NCBI GenBank assembly: GCA_964369975.1 | Contig: CAYJFZ010000005.1 | Coordinates: 1 to 64,000, forward strand | Length of the DNA stretch: 64,000 nucleotides | Origin: RGIG3102 sp964369975 | GTDB lineage: Bacteria; Bacillota; Clostridia; Oscillospirales; Ruminococcaceae | Reading direction: 5' to 3' | In this document: positions 9,327 to 18,230 of the stretch, one piece after another | How positions within the stretch are numbered: position 1 is the stretch's first letter | How the letters are laid out: every line of letters begins with the position of its first letter | The notes under the pieces: generated by a model | The model's input: the letters and a program-made list of their open reading frames with translations, nothing else | Database searches by the model: none | Told to the model about the DNA's origin: nothing | Program-made: the position numbers and the translations under genes

Positions 9327-11291
9327 TTAATTTATATCTTCTTTTATCACGCCTAACTTAAAAGCGTGAATTAAAAGTTTTAAATCTTTTATTTCGTTTT
9401 TGATTAATTGGCCTTCATCAGTATCCTCTACTCTCATCCTATCCTTCATCACTTTAAAAACATTTACAGCACTTTTAATATCGCTGTTTTCTAAAACAAC
9501 TTTCTCTATATTTTCAAAAGGTTGGTGAGCTCTTAGTGATAGGCCTCGCGAGGAGTATACCATAGTATAGCCCGCTATTCCTGTTGTATGATGGTAGGCT
9601 CTACAAAAGCCACCGTCTATAACTATTATTTTGCCATTTGCTTTTATAGGGCTTTCACCCTTATTTGTTTTTACTGGTACATGTCCGTTTACAATTTTGC
9701 AGTTTTGCCCCCATAAGTCAAATTCTTTAAGTATGGCATCTGCTACTATTTCATCTTCTTGATGAGAGTAGTAAAAATCTTCTCTTTCTACTTTTAACTC
9801 TTTTTCATTTACTAAAGAATTTTCAAAAGTAGTCATTTTATCTCTGCCAAACATCGGGCTGTTTTTGCCACACCATAGATACCACAGTATGTCCCCAGCT
9901 TTCTTTTTAAGCTCTAAATCCTCTGTCTCAAAATAAGCAAGCCTTGCTATATCATCAACATGGTCCATTAAGCCTTTACCTTTATATTTGCCAAGACCAA
10001 AATTTACTTCCCTAAAGCTACCGTTTGGATTTAAAGGCATGATGCCGTGATACATCAAAATACCATTTTCAATTTTATAAGCAGAGCCATGAGAGTATAA
10101 AAACCTCATGTGTTGATGAAACTTTCTACAATTTTTAAAGCTATCGCATAGTTTTTTTACAACTGTTTCTTCTTCATCTGTAAGTTTTGAGGGATTATTT
10201 ACATCTATTGTAGGAAAAAAATCGTCTTTTAAATCATAAAATTTTCCATCTATTTTAACTTTCATCTTATCATAGTCAATACTTAAAATTAGTTTTCTTT
10301 TCTCCATTTCAAAATGAGGGTTTCTATCTATAACTTCGCATTCCATTTTATACATTATTACAGATATTGTCTTATTAACTTTTGCAACTAATTCAATTTC
10401 TTCCTCTGATAAGTCTTCTACATTTCTTGGTCTGTAAGCCTTAATCGGCTCTGGATATAATTTTTGCGCAAGCTGTACTAAGGGGCGCAAGTTTATGCCA
10501 TAGCCATCTTCTAAGCAATATAAATTATTATAGCCAGCACAGGCCCTTATTACACTCACAACACCTAAAGGAGAATTAGCGCCCGCTGCCATCCAAAGTA
10601 TGTCGTGGTTGCCCCATTGAATATCAACAGAATGATGATCAATTAATTTATCCATTACTATATCAGGGCGAGGGCCTCTATCAAATAAATCGCCTACTAT
10701 ATGCAATTTATGTACAGCTAATCTTTTTATAACATCACTTAAAGCGATTATAAATTCATCAGTAGTTTCGTTTTCAATAATGGCGTTTATGAATTGATTA
10801 TAATATTCTTCTTTATTATGGTCTTCAAAATGTGCATGCAATAATTCATCAATTACATCACTAAAACCACTGGGCAAAGCTAAACGAACGCTTTGCCTTG
10901 TGTTTTTACTTGATATATGTCTGCAAACATCAATTAGCCTGTAAAGAGTAATTCTATACCACTCACCAAGGCGCTTTTCTGTTTGCTTTATTTCTTTTAG
11001 CTTTAAAGCTGGATAGTAAATTAAACTTGCATACACTGCTCTTTGCTCTTTTGTTGTGTTGTCTTTTAAGGCAACATCAACTTTTTCTTTTATAACTCCT
11101 GAAGCATTATTTAAAATATGGCTAAAGGCTTCGTCTTCGCCATGTATATCAGACATATACATCTCTGTGGCTTTAGGCAGTTTTAGCTTTGCTTGCAGGC
11201 TAATTATATGTGAAGTTGCTTTTTGTATATTAGGGTAATCATTCGCTAATAGCGATAAGTACTTTTTATTTTGCAAAATTAATTCAGTCAT
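9327..11291 (-). CDS. fbp: Fructose-1,6-bisphosphatase class III
   Basis: 654 residues, typical of the Firmicutes class III enzyme (FBPase_2). Metallophosphatase motifs are visible: MYMSDIHGEDEAF near residues 45-57, VGDLFDRGPRPD near 200 and WGNHDILWMAAGA near 225. It hydrolyses fructose 1,6-bisphosphate to fructose 6-phosphate, the committed gluconeogenic step. The start was set at the ATG at 11291 because GGAGGATAGC precedes it; the ATG 12 bases upstream contains that ribosome site. The neighbouring aldolase supplies its substrate, so the pair supports growth on non-sugar carbon. Confidence 0.95.
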   Translation of the reverse strand: MTELILQNKKYLSLLANDYPNIQKATSHIISLQAKLKLPKATEMYMSDIHGEDEAFSHILNNASGVIKEKVDVALKDNTTKEQRAVYASLIYYPALKLKEIKQTEKRLGEWYRITLYRLIDVCRHISSKNTRQSVRLALPSGFSDVIDELLHAHFEDHNKEEYYNQFINAIIENETTDEFIIALSDVIKRLAVHKLHIVGDLFDRGPRPDIVMDKLIDHHSVDIQWGNHDILWMAAGANSPLGVVSVIRACAGYNNLYCLEDGYGINLRPLVQLAQKLYPEPIKAYRPRNVEDLSEEEIELVAKVNKTISVIMYKMECEVIDRNPHFEMEKRKLILSIDYDKMKVKIDGKFYDLKDDFFPTIDVNNPSKLTDEEETVVKKLCDSFKNCRKFHQHMRFLYSHGSAYKIENGILMYHGIMPLNPNGSFREVNFGLGKYKGKGLMDHVDDIARLAYFETEDLELKKKAGDILWYLWCGKNSPMFGRDKMTTFENSLVNEKELKVEREDFYYSHQEDEIVADAILKEFDLWGQNCKIVNGHVPVKTNKGESPIKANGKIIVIDGGFCRAYHHTTGIAGYTMVYSSRGLSLRAHQPFENIEKVVLENSDIKSAVNVFKVMKDRMRVEDTDEGQLIKNEIKDLKLLIHAFKLGVIKEDIN

Positions 11292-11381
11292 GCTATCCTC
11301 CATATAATTTGATATTTAATAATATAACATAACTTTTACGATTTAACAACTAAAATCCATAATTGTGAAACAAATTTCACA

Positions 11382-12245
11382 TTAAGCCTTATTTACACTT
11401 CCGAAAAGCTCCATTTTAGTTTTAACAGTTTCTTTTATAGCTTCATAGCCTGGTGCTAAAAGTTTTCTTGGGTCAAAGCCTTTGCCCTCTAAGTCTTTAC
11501 CTGCTTGGATATATTCTCTTGTTGCTTTTGCAAATGATAATTGGCAATCTGTATTAACATTAATTTTAGCAACGCCTAAGGATATTGATTTTGCAATCAT
11601 TTCATCAGGTATTCCTGTACCACCGTGTAAAACAAGCGGTAAGTTGCCTATTGCGTTACTTATATTTTCTAAAGTTTCAAAGTCTAAGCCCTGCCAGTTT
11701 TCTGGGTACTTTCCGTGGATGTTGCCTATACCTGCCGCTAACATATCAACGCCTAAATCTGCTATTAATTTACACTCATTAACATCGGCTACTTCGCCTT
11801 TACCTACAACGCCATCTTCTTCGCCACCTATTGAGCCTACTTCTGCTTCAAGAGAAATACCTTTTTTGCTACAAATATCTTTTAATTCTTTTGTTTTTTG
11901 AATATTCTCTTCTATCGGATAATGGCTACCATCAAACATTACAGATAAAAAGCCAGCTTCGATACACTTTAAAGCGCCTTCATAGCTACCGTGGTCTAAA
12001 TGAAGTGCTACAGGTACAGTGATACCTAATTCTTTAATCATACCATTAACCATACCAACAATAGTAGTATAGCCACACATATATTTTCCAGCGCCTTCTG
12101 AAACGCCTAAGATAACTGGACTGTTTTGTTCTTGAGCTGTTAATAAAATAGCTTTTGTCCACTCAAGGTTATTTATATTAAATTGACCTACTGCATACCC
12201 TTCTTTTCTCGCTTTTAATAGCATATCTTTTGCACTAACTAACAT
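11382..12245 (-). CDS. fba: Fructose-bisphosphate aldolase class II
   Basis: 287 residues, normal for class II aldolases. Metal- and substrate-binding motifs are present: VALHLDHGSYEGALKCI near 80-95, SVMFDGSHYP near 102-111, EAEVGSIGGEEDGV near 133-146, the second histidine in GIGNIHGKYP, and LHGGTGIPDE near 208. It interconverts fructose 1,6-bisphosphate with glyceraldehyde 3-phosphate and dihydroxyacetone phosphate. It lies 90 bp upstream of fbp on the same strand. A tagatose-bisphosphate preference is possible in this family, but the fbp neighbour favours fructose. Confidence 0.95.
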   Translation of the reverse strand: MLVSAKDMLLKARKEGYAVGQFNINNLEWTKAILLTAQEQNSPVILGVSEGAGKYMCGYTTIVGMVNGMIKELGITVPVALHLDHGSYEGALKCIEAGFLSVMFDGSHYPIEENIQKTKELKDICSKKGISLEAEVGSIGGEEDGVVGKGEVADVNECKLIADLGVDMLAAGIGNIHGKYPENWQGLDFETLENISNAIGNLPLVLHGGTGIPDEMIAKSISLGVAKINVNTDCQLSFAKATREYIQAGKDLEGKGFDPRKLLAPGYEAIKETVKTKMELFGSVNKA

Positions 12246-12316
12246 AATTTTACTCCTTTATAATAAATTTAATTTTTTTAATATATACTTATATCTATAT
12301 AATAATACTATTTTAG

Positions 12317-13144
12317 TTATTTTTCAAGGTTATTTCTAATATAATGAAAAATATATTGCTGGGCTATGCCCTCATATCCTTTTATACACTGAGGCAATTT
12401 GTTATCAAATAGCTTCTCTAAAGCCCTATTAATCCACACATCTTTTGGAAAACTCTCATATTTTTTACAAGAGAATAACAAAACACAGTCTGCAACTTTT
12501 GGGCCTACTCCTTTTATTTGTAATAGATACTCTTTAGCTTGTGCATAGCTTTTAGTGTCTATTACTTCTTTTTTTATCTGTCCTGAATTTATTTTTCCTA
12601 CAGCGTCATAAAGATACTTTGCACGAAAGCCTACTTTTAAATCAAAATAATCTTTTTCTGTTACATCTTTTAATTCTAAAGGGGTTGGAAAGCGATAAGT
12701 ATCCCCTACTTTCTCTCCATATTTTTCACTTAGAGCATCTACAATTTTTTTAATCCTTGGTATGTTATTGTTTTGGCTGATTATAAAAGTGAGTAAGTTT
12801 TCAAAAAACTCTTGGTTTAGCACTCTTATGCCCGGCGCATAGCTAATAGCTTTTTTCATAATTTCATCTTCGCTAAATTTTTCTTTTAATTCTTTATAAT
12901 TAACATTTATAGCTAAATAATCCTCTGCTTTTTTTGCAAAGGAGTCCATATCTAAAGGTTTTGAGAGAGTTTTTACTACTAAATCCTCATTTTCAAAATA
13001 AACATAGCAAAGTGTATCATAAATAAATCCCTTAAAGCCGTTTTCATATTTATCCCATCTAAAACATTGCCCGCATAAAAAGGTTTCGTTTAAGTCATAA
13101 TCACTAATATTACTAAAAATTATTTTATCATTTAAAATTGTCAT
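12317..13144 (-). CDS. OGG1-type 8-oxoguanine DNA glycosylase
   Basis: 275 residues with the OGG1 layout: an N-terminal domain containing GQCFRW, then a helix-hairpin-helix-GPD core. The hairpin reads LLQIKGVGPKVADC; by comparison with human OGG1, Lys216 is the Schiff-base nucleophile, Cys220 its partner and Asp235 (FPKDVW) the general acid, at the same 19-residue spacing. It would remove oxidised guanine from DNA and nick by beta-elimination. It follows fba-independent spacing and faces a DnaA-box-like region upstream. The AlkA-like 3-methyladenine activity is an alternative for this superfamily, but the GPK lysine argues for a bifunctional enzyme. Confidence 0.88.
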   Translation of the reverse strand: MTILNDKIIFSNISDYDLNETFLCGQCFRWDKYENGFKGFIYDTLCYVYFENEDLVVKTLSKPLDMDSFAKKAEDYLAINVNYKELKEKFSEDEIMKKAISYAPGIRVLNQEFFENLLTFIISQNNNIPRIKKIVDALSEKYGEKVGDTYRFPTPLELKDVTEKDYFDLKVGFRAKYLYDAVGKINSGQIKKEVIDTKSYAQAKEYLLQIKGVGPKVADCVLLFSCKKYESFPKDVWINRALEKLFDNKLPQCIKGYEGIAQQYIFHYIRNNLEK

Positions 13145-13334
13145 ATCGTTTTTTCCCTTATAAGAGATTTTTATATATGTATGTTACCACTTTTTTACTA
13201 TAAATGCAAAAATTTCTTATATGCAAATGATTAAAGAATATATAATTTATCAAAAATTATATTGTATTTTTGGCATTTTACCATATTGACTTTTTTATTT
13301 ATTACAAATAGTTTAAACATAGTTTTCAACACAG

Positions 13335-13463
13335 TGTTGATAACTTCTTAAGAATTACGACAATAAACATTTAAAAAACTGTGTTTTTATCCACCTTTTT
13401 CAACAGTTTCAACACAGTTATCAACACTTTATTTATTCAACATACATATTGATATTATCCAAT
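13335..13463. promoter_or_regulatory. Cluster of DnaA-box-like sites beside an AT-rich stretch
   Basis: Within about 90 bp lie TTATCAACA (minus strand, 13335-13343), TTATCCACC (13387-13395) and TTATCAACA (13418-13426), with a weaker TTATCCAAT near 13455. Consensus is TTATCCACA. A very AT-rich segment follows to 13550. The intergenic region (13145-13555) is divergent between the glycosylase and the small membrane protein and holds no other feature I can support. Confidence 0.4.
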
Positions 13464-13555
13464 TTGTATATTTTACTTTACAAATTGTGTAATTTTAATA
13501 AATGTTTTTTTTAATATTTATTTTAAAAAACAATAATCCATAAAGGAGATTTTCT

Positions 13556-13804
13556 ATGAAAGGTTTGCAACATAAAGTTATTGAAATTAATGATACTAAA
13601 AATACTCAAATTGAGAAAATTTTAGTGTTTTTAAAACCAGGACAAGAACGAATCAGCATCCAAAAAACAAGGCAGGAGGCAAATGATATTTTAGAAAATA
13701 TTTATATAGGCAAAAAAAAGAAATTTAAAATCCCTACTTTAAAAACTACTTTGTTTTTTTTAGGTGTTTCTTTATTAGCTTTGGGGTTTTTAATTATTTT
13801 ATAA
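13556..13804 (+). CDS. Small single-pass membrane protein
   Basis: 82 residues. A charged N-terminal part (about 55 residues) leads through KKKKFKIP into one C-terminal hydrophobic helix (LFFLGVSLLALGFLIIL). AAAGGAGATTTTCT precedes the ATG. The tail-anchored topology would leave the N-terminal part in the cytoplasm. No family recognised. It lies about 95 bp before rlmB on the same strand. Confidence 0.7.
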   Translation: MKGLQHKVIEINDTKNTQIEKILVFLKPGQERISIQKTRQEANDILENIYIGKKKKFKIPTLKTTLFFLGVSLLALGFLIIL

Positions 13805-13899
13805 TTATTAATTTTTTTGTATAAAAACTCTTTTAAATTTTAATAAAATTTGGTATACTTATATATTATAATATAATTTTATTTTTAAAGGAGCAAAAT

Positions 13900-14649
13900 A
13901 TGCAAACAAGATCTGATATAGTATATGGTAAAAACCCTGTTACTGAGCTATTAAAATCAAAAAGCGGGGTGGATACAGTTTATATATCTGATAGCCTAAA
14001 TGAGAGTGTACAAAATTATTACATCGCTTTAGCAAAAGAAGCAGGAGCTGTTGTAAAAAAAGTGCATGCACAAAAATTAAAAACTATGTGCGAAACTGAT
14101 AATCATCAAGGTATTGCCGCCTTAGTTAGCAATGTTTCATATTGCAGCGTAGAGGATATTTTAAATATCGCAAAAGAAAAGCAGGAAGATCCTTTTATTG
14201 TTTTATGCGATTCTATTGAAGACCCTCATAACTTAGGCGCTATTATAAGAAGTGCTTTTTTAATGGGCGCACACGGCGTTATCATTCCAAAAAGAAATTC
14301 TGCTTCAATTACCTCTGTAGTGCATAAGGCAAGCGCAGGGGCAAGTTTGCATTTAGCAGTAAGTAAAGTGAGTAACTTAGCCCAAACTGTTCGCCTTTTA
14401 AAGGAAAAAAATGTATTTGTATACTGTGCTGATTTTAAGCCTATCCCCGTTTATAAAGAAAATTTAAAAGGCTCTATTGCCATAGTTATAGGAAACGAGG
14501 GCAAGGGTGTACAGCCTTTAATTAAAAGTTTATGCGATGGAATTGTAAGTATTCCTATGGTAAAAACGAATACAGAAGTTGATTCTTATAATGCTTCTGT
14601 TGCCGCTGGAATAATAATGTATGAAATCGCTCGACAAAGAAATCTGTAA
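13900..14649 (+). CDS. rlmB: 23S rRNA (guanosine-2'-O-)-methyltransferase, TrmH/SPOUT family
   Basis: 249 residues. An N-terminal substrate-binding part begins YGKNPVTELLKS, and the SPOUT knot motifs follow: VLCDSIEDPHNLGAIIRSA (about 103-121), IVIGNEGKGV (about 192-201) and IPMVKTNTEVDSYNASVAAGI near the end. It uses S-adenosylmethionine to methylate a ribose in 23S rRNA, G2251 in E. coli. The last motif reads DSYNAS instead of the common SLNVS, a conservative change. AAGGAG precedes the ATG and the next gene starts 17 bases after the stop, so the two are likely co-transcribed. Confidence 0.92.
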   Translation: MQTRSDIVYGKNPVTELLKSKSGVDTVYISDSLNESVQNYYIALAKEAGAVVKKVHAQKLKTMCETDNHQGIAALVSNVSYCSVEDILNIAKEKQEDPFIVLCDSIEDPHNLGAIIRSAFLMGAHGVIIPKRNSASITSVVHKASAGASLHLAVSKVSNLAQTVRLLKEKNVFVYCADFKPIPVYKENLKGSIAIVIGNEGKGVQPLIKSLCDGIVSIPMVKTNTEVDSYNASVAAGIIMYEIARQRNL

Positions 14650-14666
14650 AAAAGGATTAATATTAT

Positions 14667-17600
14667 ATGTCTAATTCTAATAAAGATATCGATAGCATTT
14701 TACAAAGTATAAAACAGAAAAAAGCGCAAAGGGAGAAAGATTCCTTTGTTGTTTCTAGTGCAGAAAAAATAAATGAGCAAAGCATCCCTATAAGTAAAGC
14801 TACCATAACTAAAGAAGACACTGACAGCACTTTATCTGATTTTTTAAACGCAACACCCGAAGTAAAACAAGCTACTACGCCTAAAGTAGAAAACACTCAA
14901 ATCCCTTCTACTGATGATAAATTTGCTGAGTTTTTTTCTAAAACTGTCACTGTTACAAAAACTCCCGAGGAGTTAAAAATAGAAAATCAAAAACGCTCTT
15001 CAAAATTCTTTCAAAAAAAGCATTTTACAGATAGTTTATCTTTAAATGTGCCTGATGAAGAATTTTTTGAAAAAGAAGTGCCAAAGAAAAAAGGTATTTT
15101 TAAAAACTTATTTTCAAATAGCGAAGATAAACAAAAAGAAGACCTACCACTTTTTACAAAGTATAAAGAGGATTTACAAAACAGTACCGATTCTCCCATT
15201 ATAAAAAAAGAAACTTCTCAAAAGCCAAAGCAAGAAAGCACCAAAGAAATAAATGTTGAGAAAAAGGCTGTTTTAACTGATGAAGATTTGAGTTTTTTAA
15301 AAGGCTTTGAGACATTGAGTGATGAAGTAAATTTACTTAGTGAAGAAGCATTAGATGCTCAAAATACAGCTGATATAGATTTTTCTTTCGATGAGGGTTT
15401 AAATGAAGAAAATCAAAGTTTGGCTGCCGATATAATTGAAAATAAAAAAACGAACGATTTAATAAAAACAAACACAGCCACTGTTTTTGAAAGCATCGCT
15501 TTTAGTAAAGAAGAAATAGAAAATACCTCTTTAAAAAATGCCGATGAAAATATAGAAAAAATAGACCATACCGATGAAATACTTAAAGAAAAAGAAGAAA
15601 ACGAAGAATACTCTTCTTTCACTTTTGATGATATTTTAAATGCTGATGAAGATAATACAGCTTTAGAAGATACTCAAAACTCTCTATTAAGTGAAAACTT
15701 AATAGCTGATGATGAGCCTTCTTTTGAAAAAGAAGATGATATTCTTTTAGAAAACGATAGCGAAAACACAGGCGAAGAAATTACAGAAAATACAGATGAA
15801 AGCATAGAAGAAAACATCGCCACAATTAATGAAGATGAAGAAGACTTAGACTTAACTACTTATATAAACACTTCGCCAATTGAAACTCAAGGTGAGTTAA
15901 ATGACACTACTAAAATAGCTGTGAATGAGGATTTTAACTCATTGCACGATACATTAATTGATGAAGACACTCCTTTCATTGAGTACGAAAGCGCAGGAGA
16001 AATATTCAAGGATACTTTTGATGAAAGCGCTGATATTTCGCTTGAATTACAAAGCTTTAAAACAACATTAAACTTAAGAGTCATCTTAGGCCTTGTTGGC
16101 AGCGCAATCTTAACTTTATTAAGCCTTGCTACAACGAATGTCATTAGTCTGCCATCACTTATAAGCCCCCTAACTTCCCCTACTTTATACTATTTGGCAA
16201 ACTTAATAGTCTATTTATTAATTTTAGTGGCTTTTATACCTACTATCCTAACTGGTGCAAAAGGCTTTTTCTCATCGCCTACACCTGATAGTTTTTTAAC
16301 TGCCGCTTGTATTTTAAGTGTTTTACAGCTTGTAGTTTTAGTTATTTTTTCAAACAGCACAAACCCTGAAACTATCACTATTTTTGCAGGCTTTGTGTGT
16401 TTGGCTTTAGCCCTAAACGCATACGGCAAAAAAATCACAACAAATAATATCATACGAAACTTAAAGCTTGCTTATGCGCCTGAGGGGATAAATGTAGGCT
16501 ATATTTTGCAAGATACAGATGCTGTAAAAAGGCTTGCGCGCTCATTAGACAGCAATATGCCAAATATACTTTTATCAAGGAAAACAAGCAATATATCAAA
16601 CTTTTTACAAGCTGGTTTTTCTATTAGCTCTTCTGATTACTTAGCTCAAAAACTTTCAAGATTTTCAGTGTTCATAACAATTTTAAGTTTTGCTTTAGGC
16701 TTTTTTATATCAAAAGATTTTGTAATTGGCCTTTCTTGTTCGGCAGGCGCTGCTATTTTGCAAATCCCACTTTCACACACTATGATAGTGAGTGTACCTC
16801 AAAGTTTAATGCAAAAAAAATTAAAGCCAGTGGGTGCTTTAGTAAACGGCTGGCAAGGTATTGACCAGTTATCAAAAACTACTCATGTAACCTTTGATGC
16901 AAAGCATTTGTTCCCTGAAAACTCTGTAAAACTTCACGGAATTAAAGCCTATGAGAACGAAAGATTAGACCTTGCTATCTTATATGCTGCAAGCGTTTTA
17001 ATTGAGCATTGCGATACTTTGCGCAGTGTATTTATGCAAGTTATTAATAATAAAACAGACATACTATACGATATAGAGTCTTGTGAATACACTCAAAATC
17101 AAGGCTATGTTGCCTGGATTGAAAATTCAAGGATATTAATAGGTAATGCTTCTTTAATGGAAAAATACGATATAAAAGTGCCTGTAATAAATAGTTCAAA
17201 CGCCCTGTCAAATAAAAACAGAAAGCCTATATTCTTAGCTGTTAATGGAAAACTATTTGGTGTTTTTGTAGTGAGCTATCACCAAAGCAAGGCAGTTAAA
17301 GAAAACTTAGATGTTTTTATAAAACATTCAAGAAACATTATCCTAACTTCAATGGACTTTAACTTAGATTCAAGTTTAATTGAAAACATCTACTCTTTGC
17401 CAAAAGATTCTGTAAATGTTTTAAATCAGCAAGAATACCTATTGATGAAAAACTTTACTGACTACACTTTCACAACAACTGCCTGCGTTGCTCATTTAGA
17501 TAATTTGCAATCATTAACTCAAAGTTTTAGTGCAGCAGAAAGCGCAAGAGTAGCGCAAACTATTTGCACAATAGTGCAAACTTTATCAGTGGCTCTCGGT

Positions 17601-17726
17601 GGGATTTTAGCCTTAGTTTTCTCTTATTCTCTAACTATCGCTTCTTTACCTATTACAGCAATTATCCCTTTATCCTTTGGCCTTGCCGGCTTATGCCTTG
17701 CAACAGCCTATGCTAAAAAATACTAA
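14667..17726 (+). CDS. Degenerate P-type-ATPase-like membrane protein with long acidic N-terminus
   Basis: 1019 residues. Residues 1 to about 450 are acidic, low-complexity and probably disordered. Membrane helices follow at about 465-590 and 665-715, then a soluble domain and two final helices. The soluble part parallels a P1B-type ATPase: VTFDAKHLF (Asp744) stands where DKTGTLT is expected, AASVLIEHCDTL matches the SEHPLA helix, SRILIGNASLMEKYDI matches the nucleotide-domain GN motif, and KPIFLAVNGKLFGVFVV matches the following strand. The essential KTGT, TGD and GDGxND motifs are missing, so it cannot be a normal pump. A regulatory or scaffold role is inference only. It follows rlmB closely and ends at a terminator. 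Confidence 0.7.
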   Translation: MSNSNKDIDSILQSIKQKKAQREKDSFVVSSAEKINEQSIPISKATITKEDTDSTLSDFLNATPEVKQATTPKVENTQIPSTDDKFAEFFSKTVTVTKTPEELKIENQKRSSKFFQKKHFTDSLSLNVPDEEFFEKEVPKKKGIFKNLFSNSEDKQKEDLPLFTKYKEDLQNSTDSPIIKKETSQKPKQESTKEINVEKKAVLTDEDLSFLKGFETLSDEVNLLSEEALDAQNTADIDFSFDEGLNEENQSLAADIIENKKTNDLIKTNTATVFESIAFSKEEIENTSLKNADENIEKIDHTDEILKEKEENEEYSSFTFDDILNADEDNTALEDTQNSLLSENLIADDEPSFEKEDDILLENDSENTGEEITENTDESIEENIATINEDEEDLDLTTYINTSPIETQGELNDTTKIAVNEDFNSLHDTLIDEDTPFIEYESAGEIFKDTFDESADISLELQSFKTTLNLRVILGLVGSAILTLLSLATTNVISLPSLISPLTSPTLYYLANLIVYLLILVAFIPTILTGAKGFFSSPTPDSFLTAACILSVLQLVVLVIFSNSTNPETITIFAGFVCLALALNAYGKKITTNNIIRNLKLAYAPEGINVGYILQDTDAVKRLARSLDSNMPNILLSRKTSNISNFLQAGFSISSSDYLAQKLSRFSVFITILSFALGFFISKDFVIGLSCSAGAAILQIPLSHTMIVSVPQSLMQKKLKPVGALVNGWQGIDQLSKTTHVTFDAKHLFPENSVKLHGIKAYENERLDLAILYAASVLIEHCDTLRSVFMQVINNKTDILYDIESCEYTQNQGYVAWIENSRILIGNASLMEKYDIKVPVINSSNALSNKNRKPIFLAVNGKLFGVFVVSYHQSKAVKENLDVFIKHSRNIILTSMDFNLDSSLIENIYSLPKDSVNVLNQQEYLLMKNFTDYTFTTTACVAHLDNLQSLTQSFSAAESARVAQTICTIVQTLSVALGGILALVFSYSLTIASLPITAIIPLSFGLAGLCLATAYAKKY

Positions 17727-17735
17727 TTAATAATT

Positions 17736-17773
17736 ATAAAAACACCCTTTTATTATAAGAAGGGTGTTTTTTA
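17736..17773 (+). terminator. Intrinsic terminator after the ATPase-like gene
   Basis: AAAACACCCTT and AAGGGTGTTTTTTAT form a stem of about 10 bp followed by T residues. Confidence 0.88.
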
Positions 17774-17891
17774 TTAAAATTAGATTTAAAATCATCTATC
17801 TTAACTTTTTTTGGTAAAAAATGAGCATTTTTAAACTTTTCATATATAAATGATAAGAATTTTATTCATATTTTTATAACTTGTCACAGTT

Positions 17892-17925
17892 GAAAAAAAT
17901 CTATATTAATAGTAAAATAATATAT
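17892..17925 (+). promoter_or_regulatory. SigmaA-type promoter of the purine operon
   Basis: TTGAAA and TAAAAT are separated by 17 bases, about 320 bp upstream of purE. A start near 17930 would place the structured leader and the riboswitch in the transcript. Confidence 0.6.
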
Positions 17926-17931
17926 AGGAAG

Positions 17932-18010
17932 CCTAATAATCTTTTTAGTGCTTTGCCAAAGTCTTATTATCCAAACGGGTTCAGATTATAAGGCTTTGAC
18001 TTAATAAGAT
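17932..18010 (+). ncRNA. Structured leader hairpin upstream of the purine riboswitch
   Basis: CAAAGTCTTAT pairs over 11 positions (one G-U) with ATAAGGCTTTG, and outer segments AATCTT and AAGATT can close a larger stem. It lies between the promoter and the aptamer. A very similar sequence occurs near 50138-50180 in the pheST leader. Its role is unknown. Confidence 0.45.
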
Positions 18011-18083
18011 TTATCAATATAATTGAAGGAATATGGCCTTTGCGTTTCTACCAAACACCGTAATATAGTTTGACTATTGATAA
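18011..18083 (+). ncRNA. Purine riboswitch aptamer, guanine type
   Basis: The three-way junction is complete: P1 arms TTATCAATA and TATTGATAA, loop ATATGG, the core GTTTCTACC, the P3 loop CACCGTAATAT and the specificity segment GACTAT with C at 18074. C at this place is the guanine/hypoxanthine form; U would be adenine. It controls the purE operon that follows. Confidence 0.93.
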
Positions 18084-18169
18084 ATGATGAATTTTGCCAC
18101 CTTTTTGTGTGGCTGTATTTTGTATTTTAATAAATTCATCATTTACAAACTGAATTATTTTACTTATAT

Positions 18170-18209
18170 TTAGAAACGCTCTGGGTTTTGAGTGTTTCTA
18201 ATTTTTTTT
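18170..18209 (+). terminator. Riboswitch-controlled terminator before purE
   Basis: TTAGAAAC-CTC pairs with GAG-GTTTCTAA and is followed by eight T, ending about 20 bases before the purE start. Bases 18171-18179 (TAGAAACGC) are an exact complement of 18042-18050 (GCGTTTCTA) inside the aptamer core. The ligand-free RNA can therefore form an antiterminator, and ligand binding should free the terminator arm, giving repression by guanine. Confidence 0.85.
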
Positions 18210-18230
18210 AACGAAAGAGGAGATTTAATT

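Noticed and set aside
11482..11901. Plus-strand 139-codon frame
   Set aside because: It lies fully antisense to fba, and composition fits a shadow frame.
13145..13555. Chromosomal replication origin
   Set aside because: DnaA-like boxes are present, but dnaA, dnaN, rpmH and similar neighbours are absent, so only a weak regulatory call was kept.
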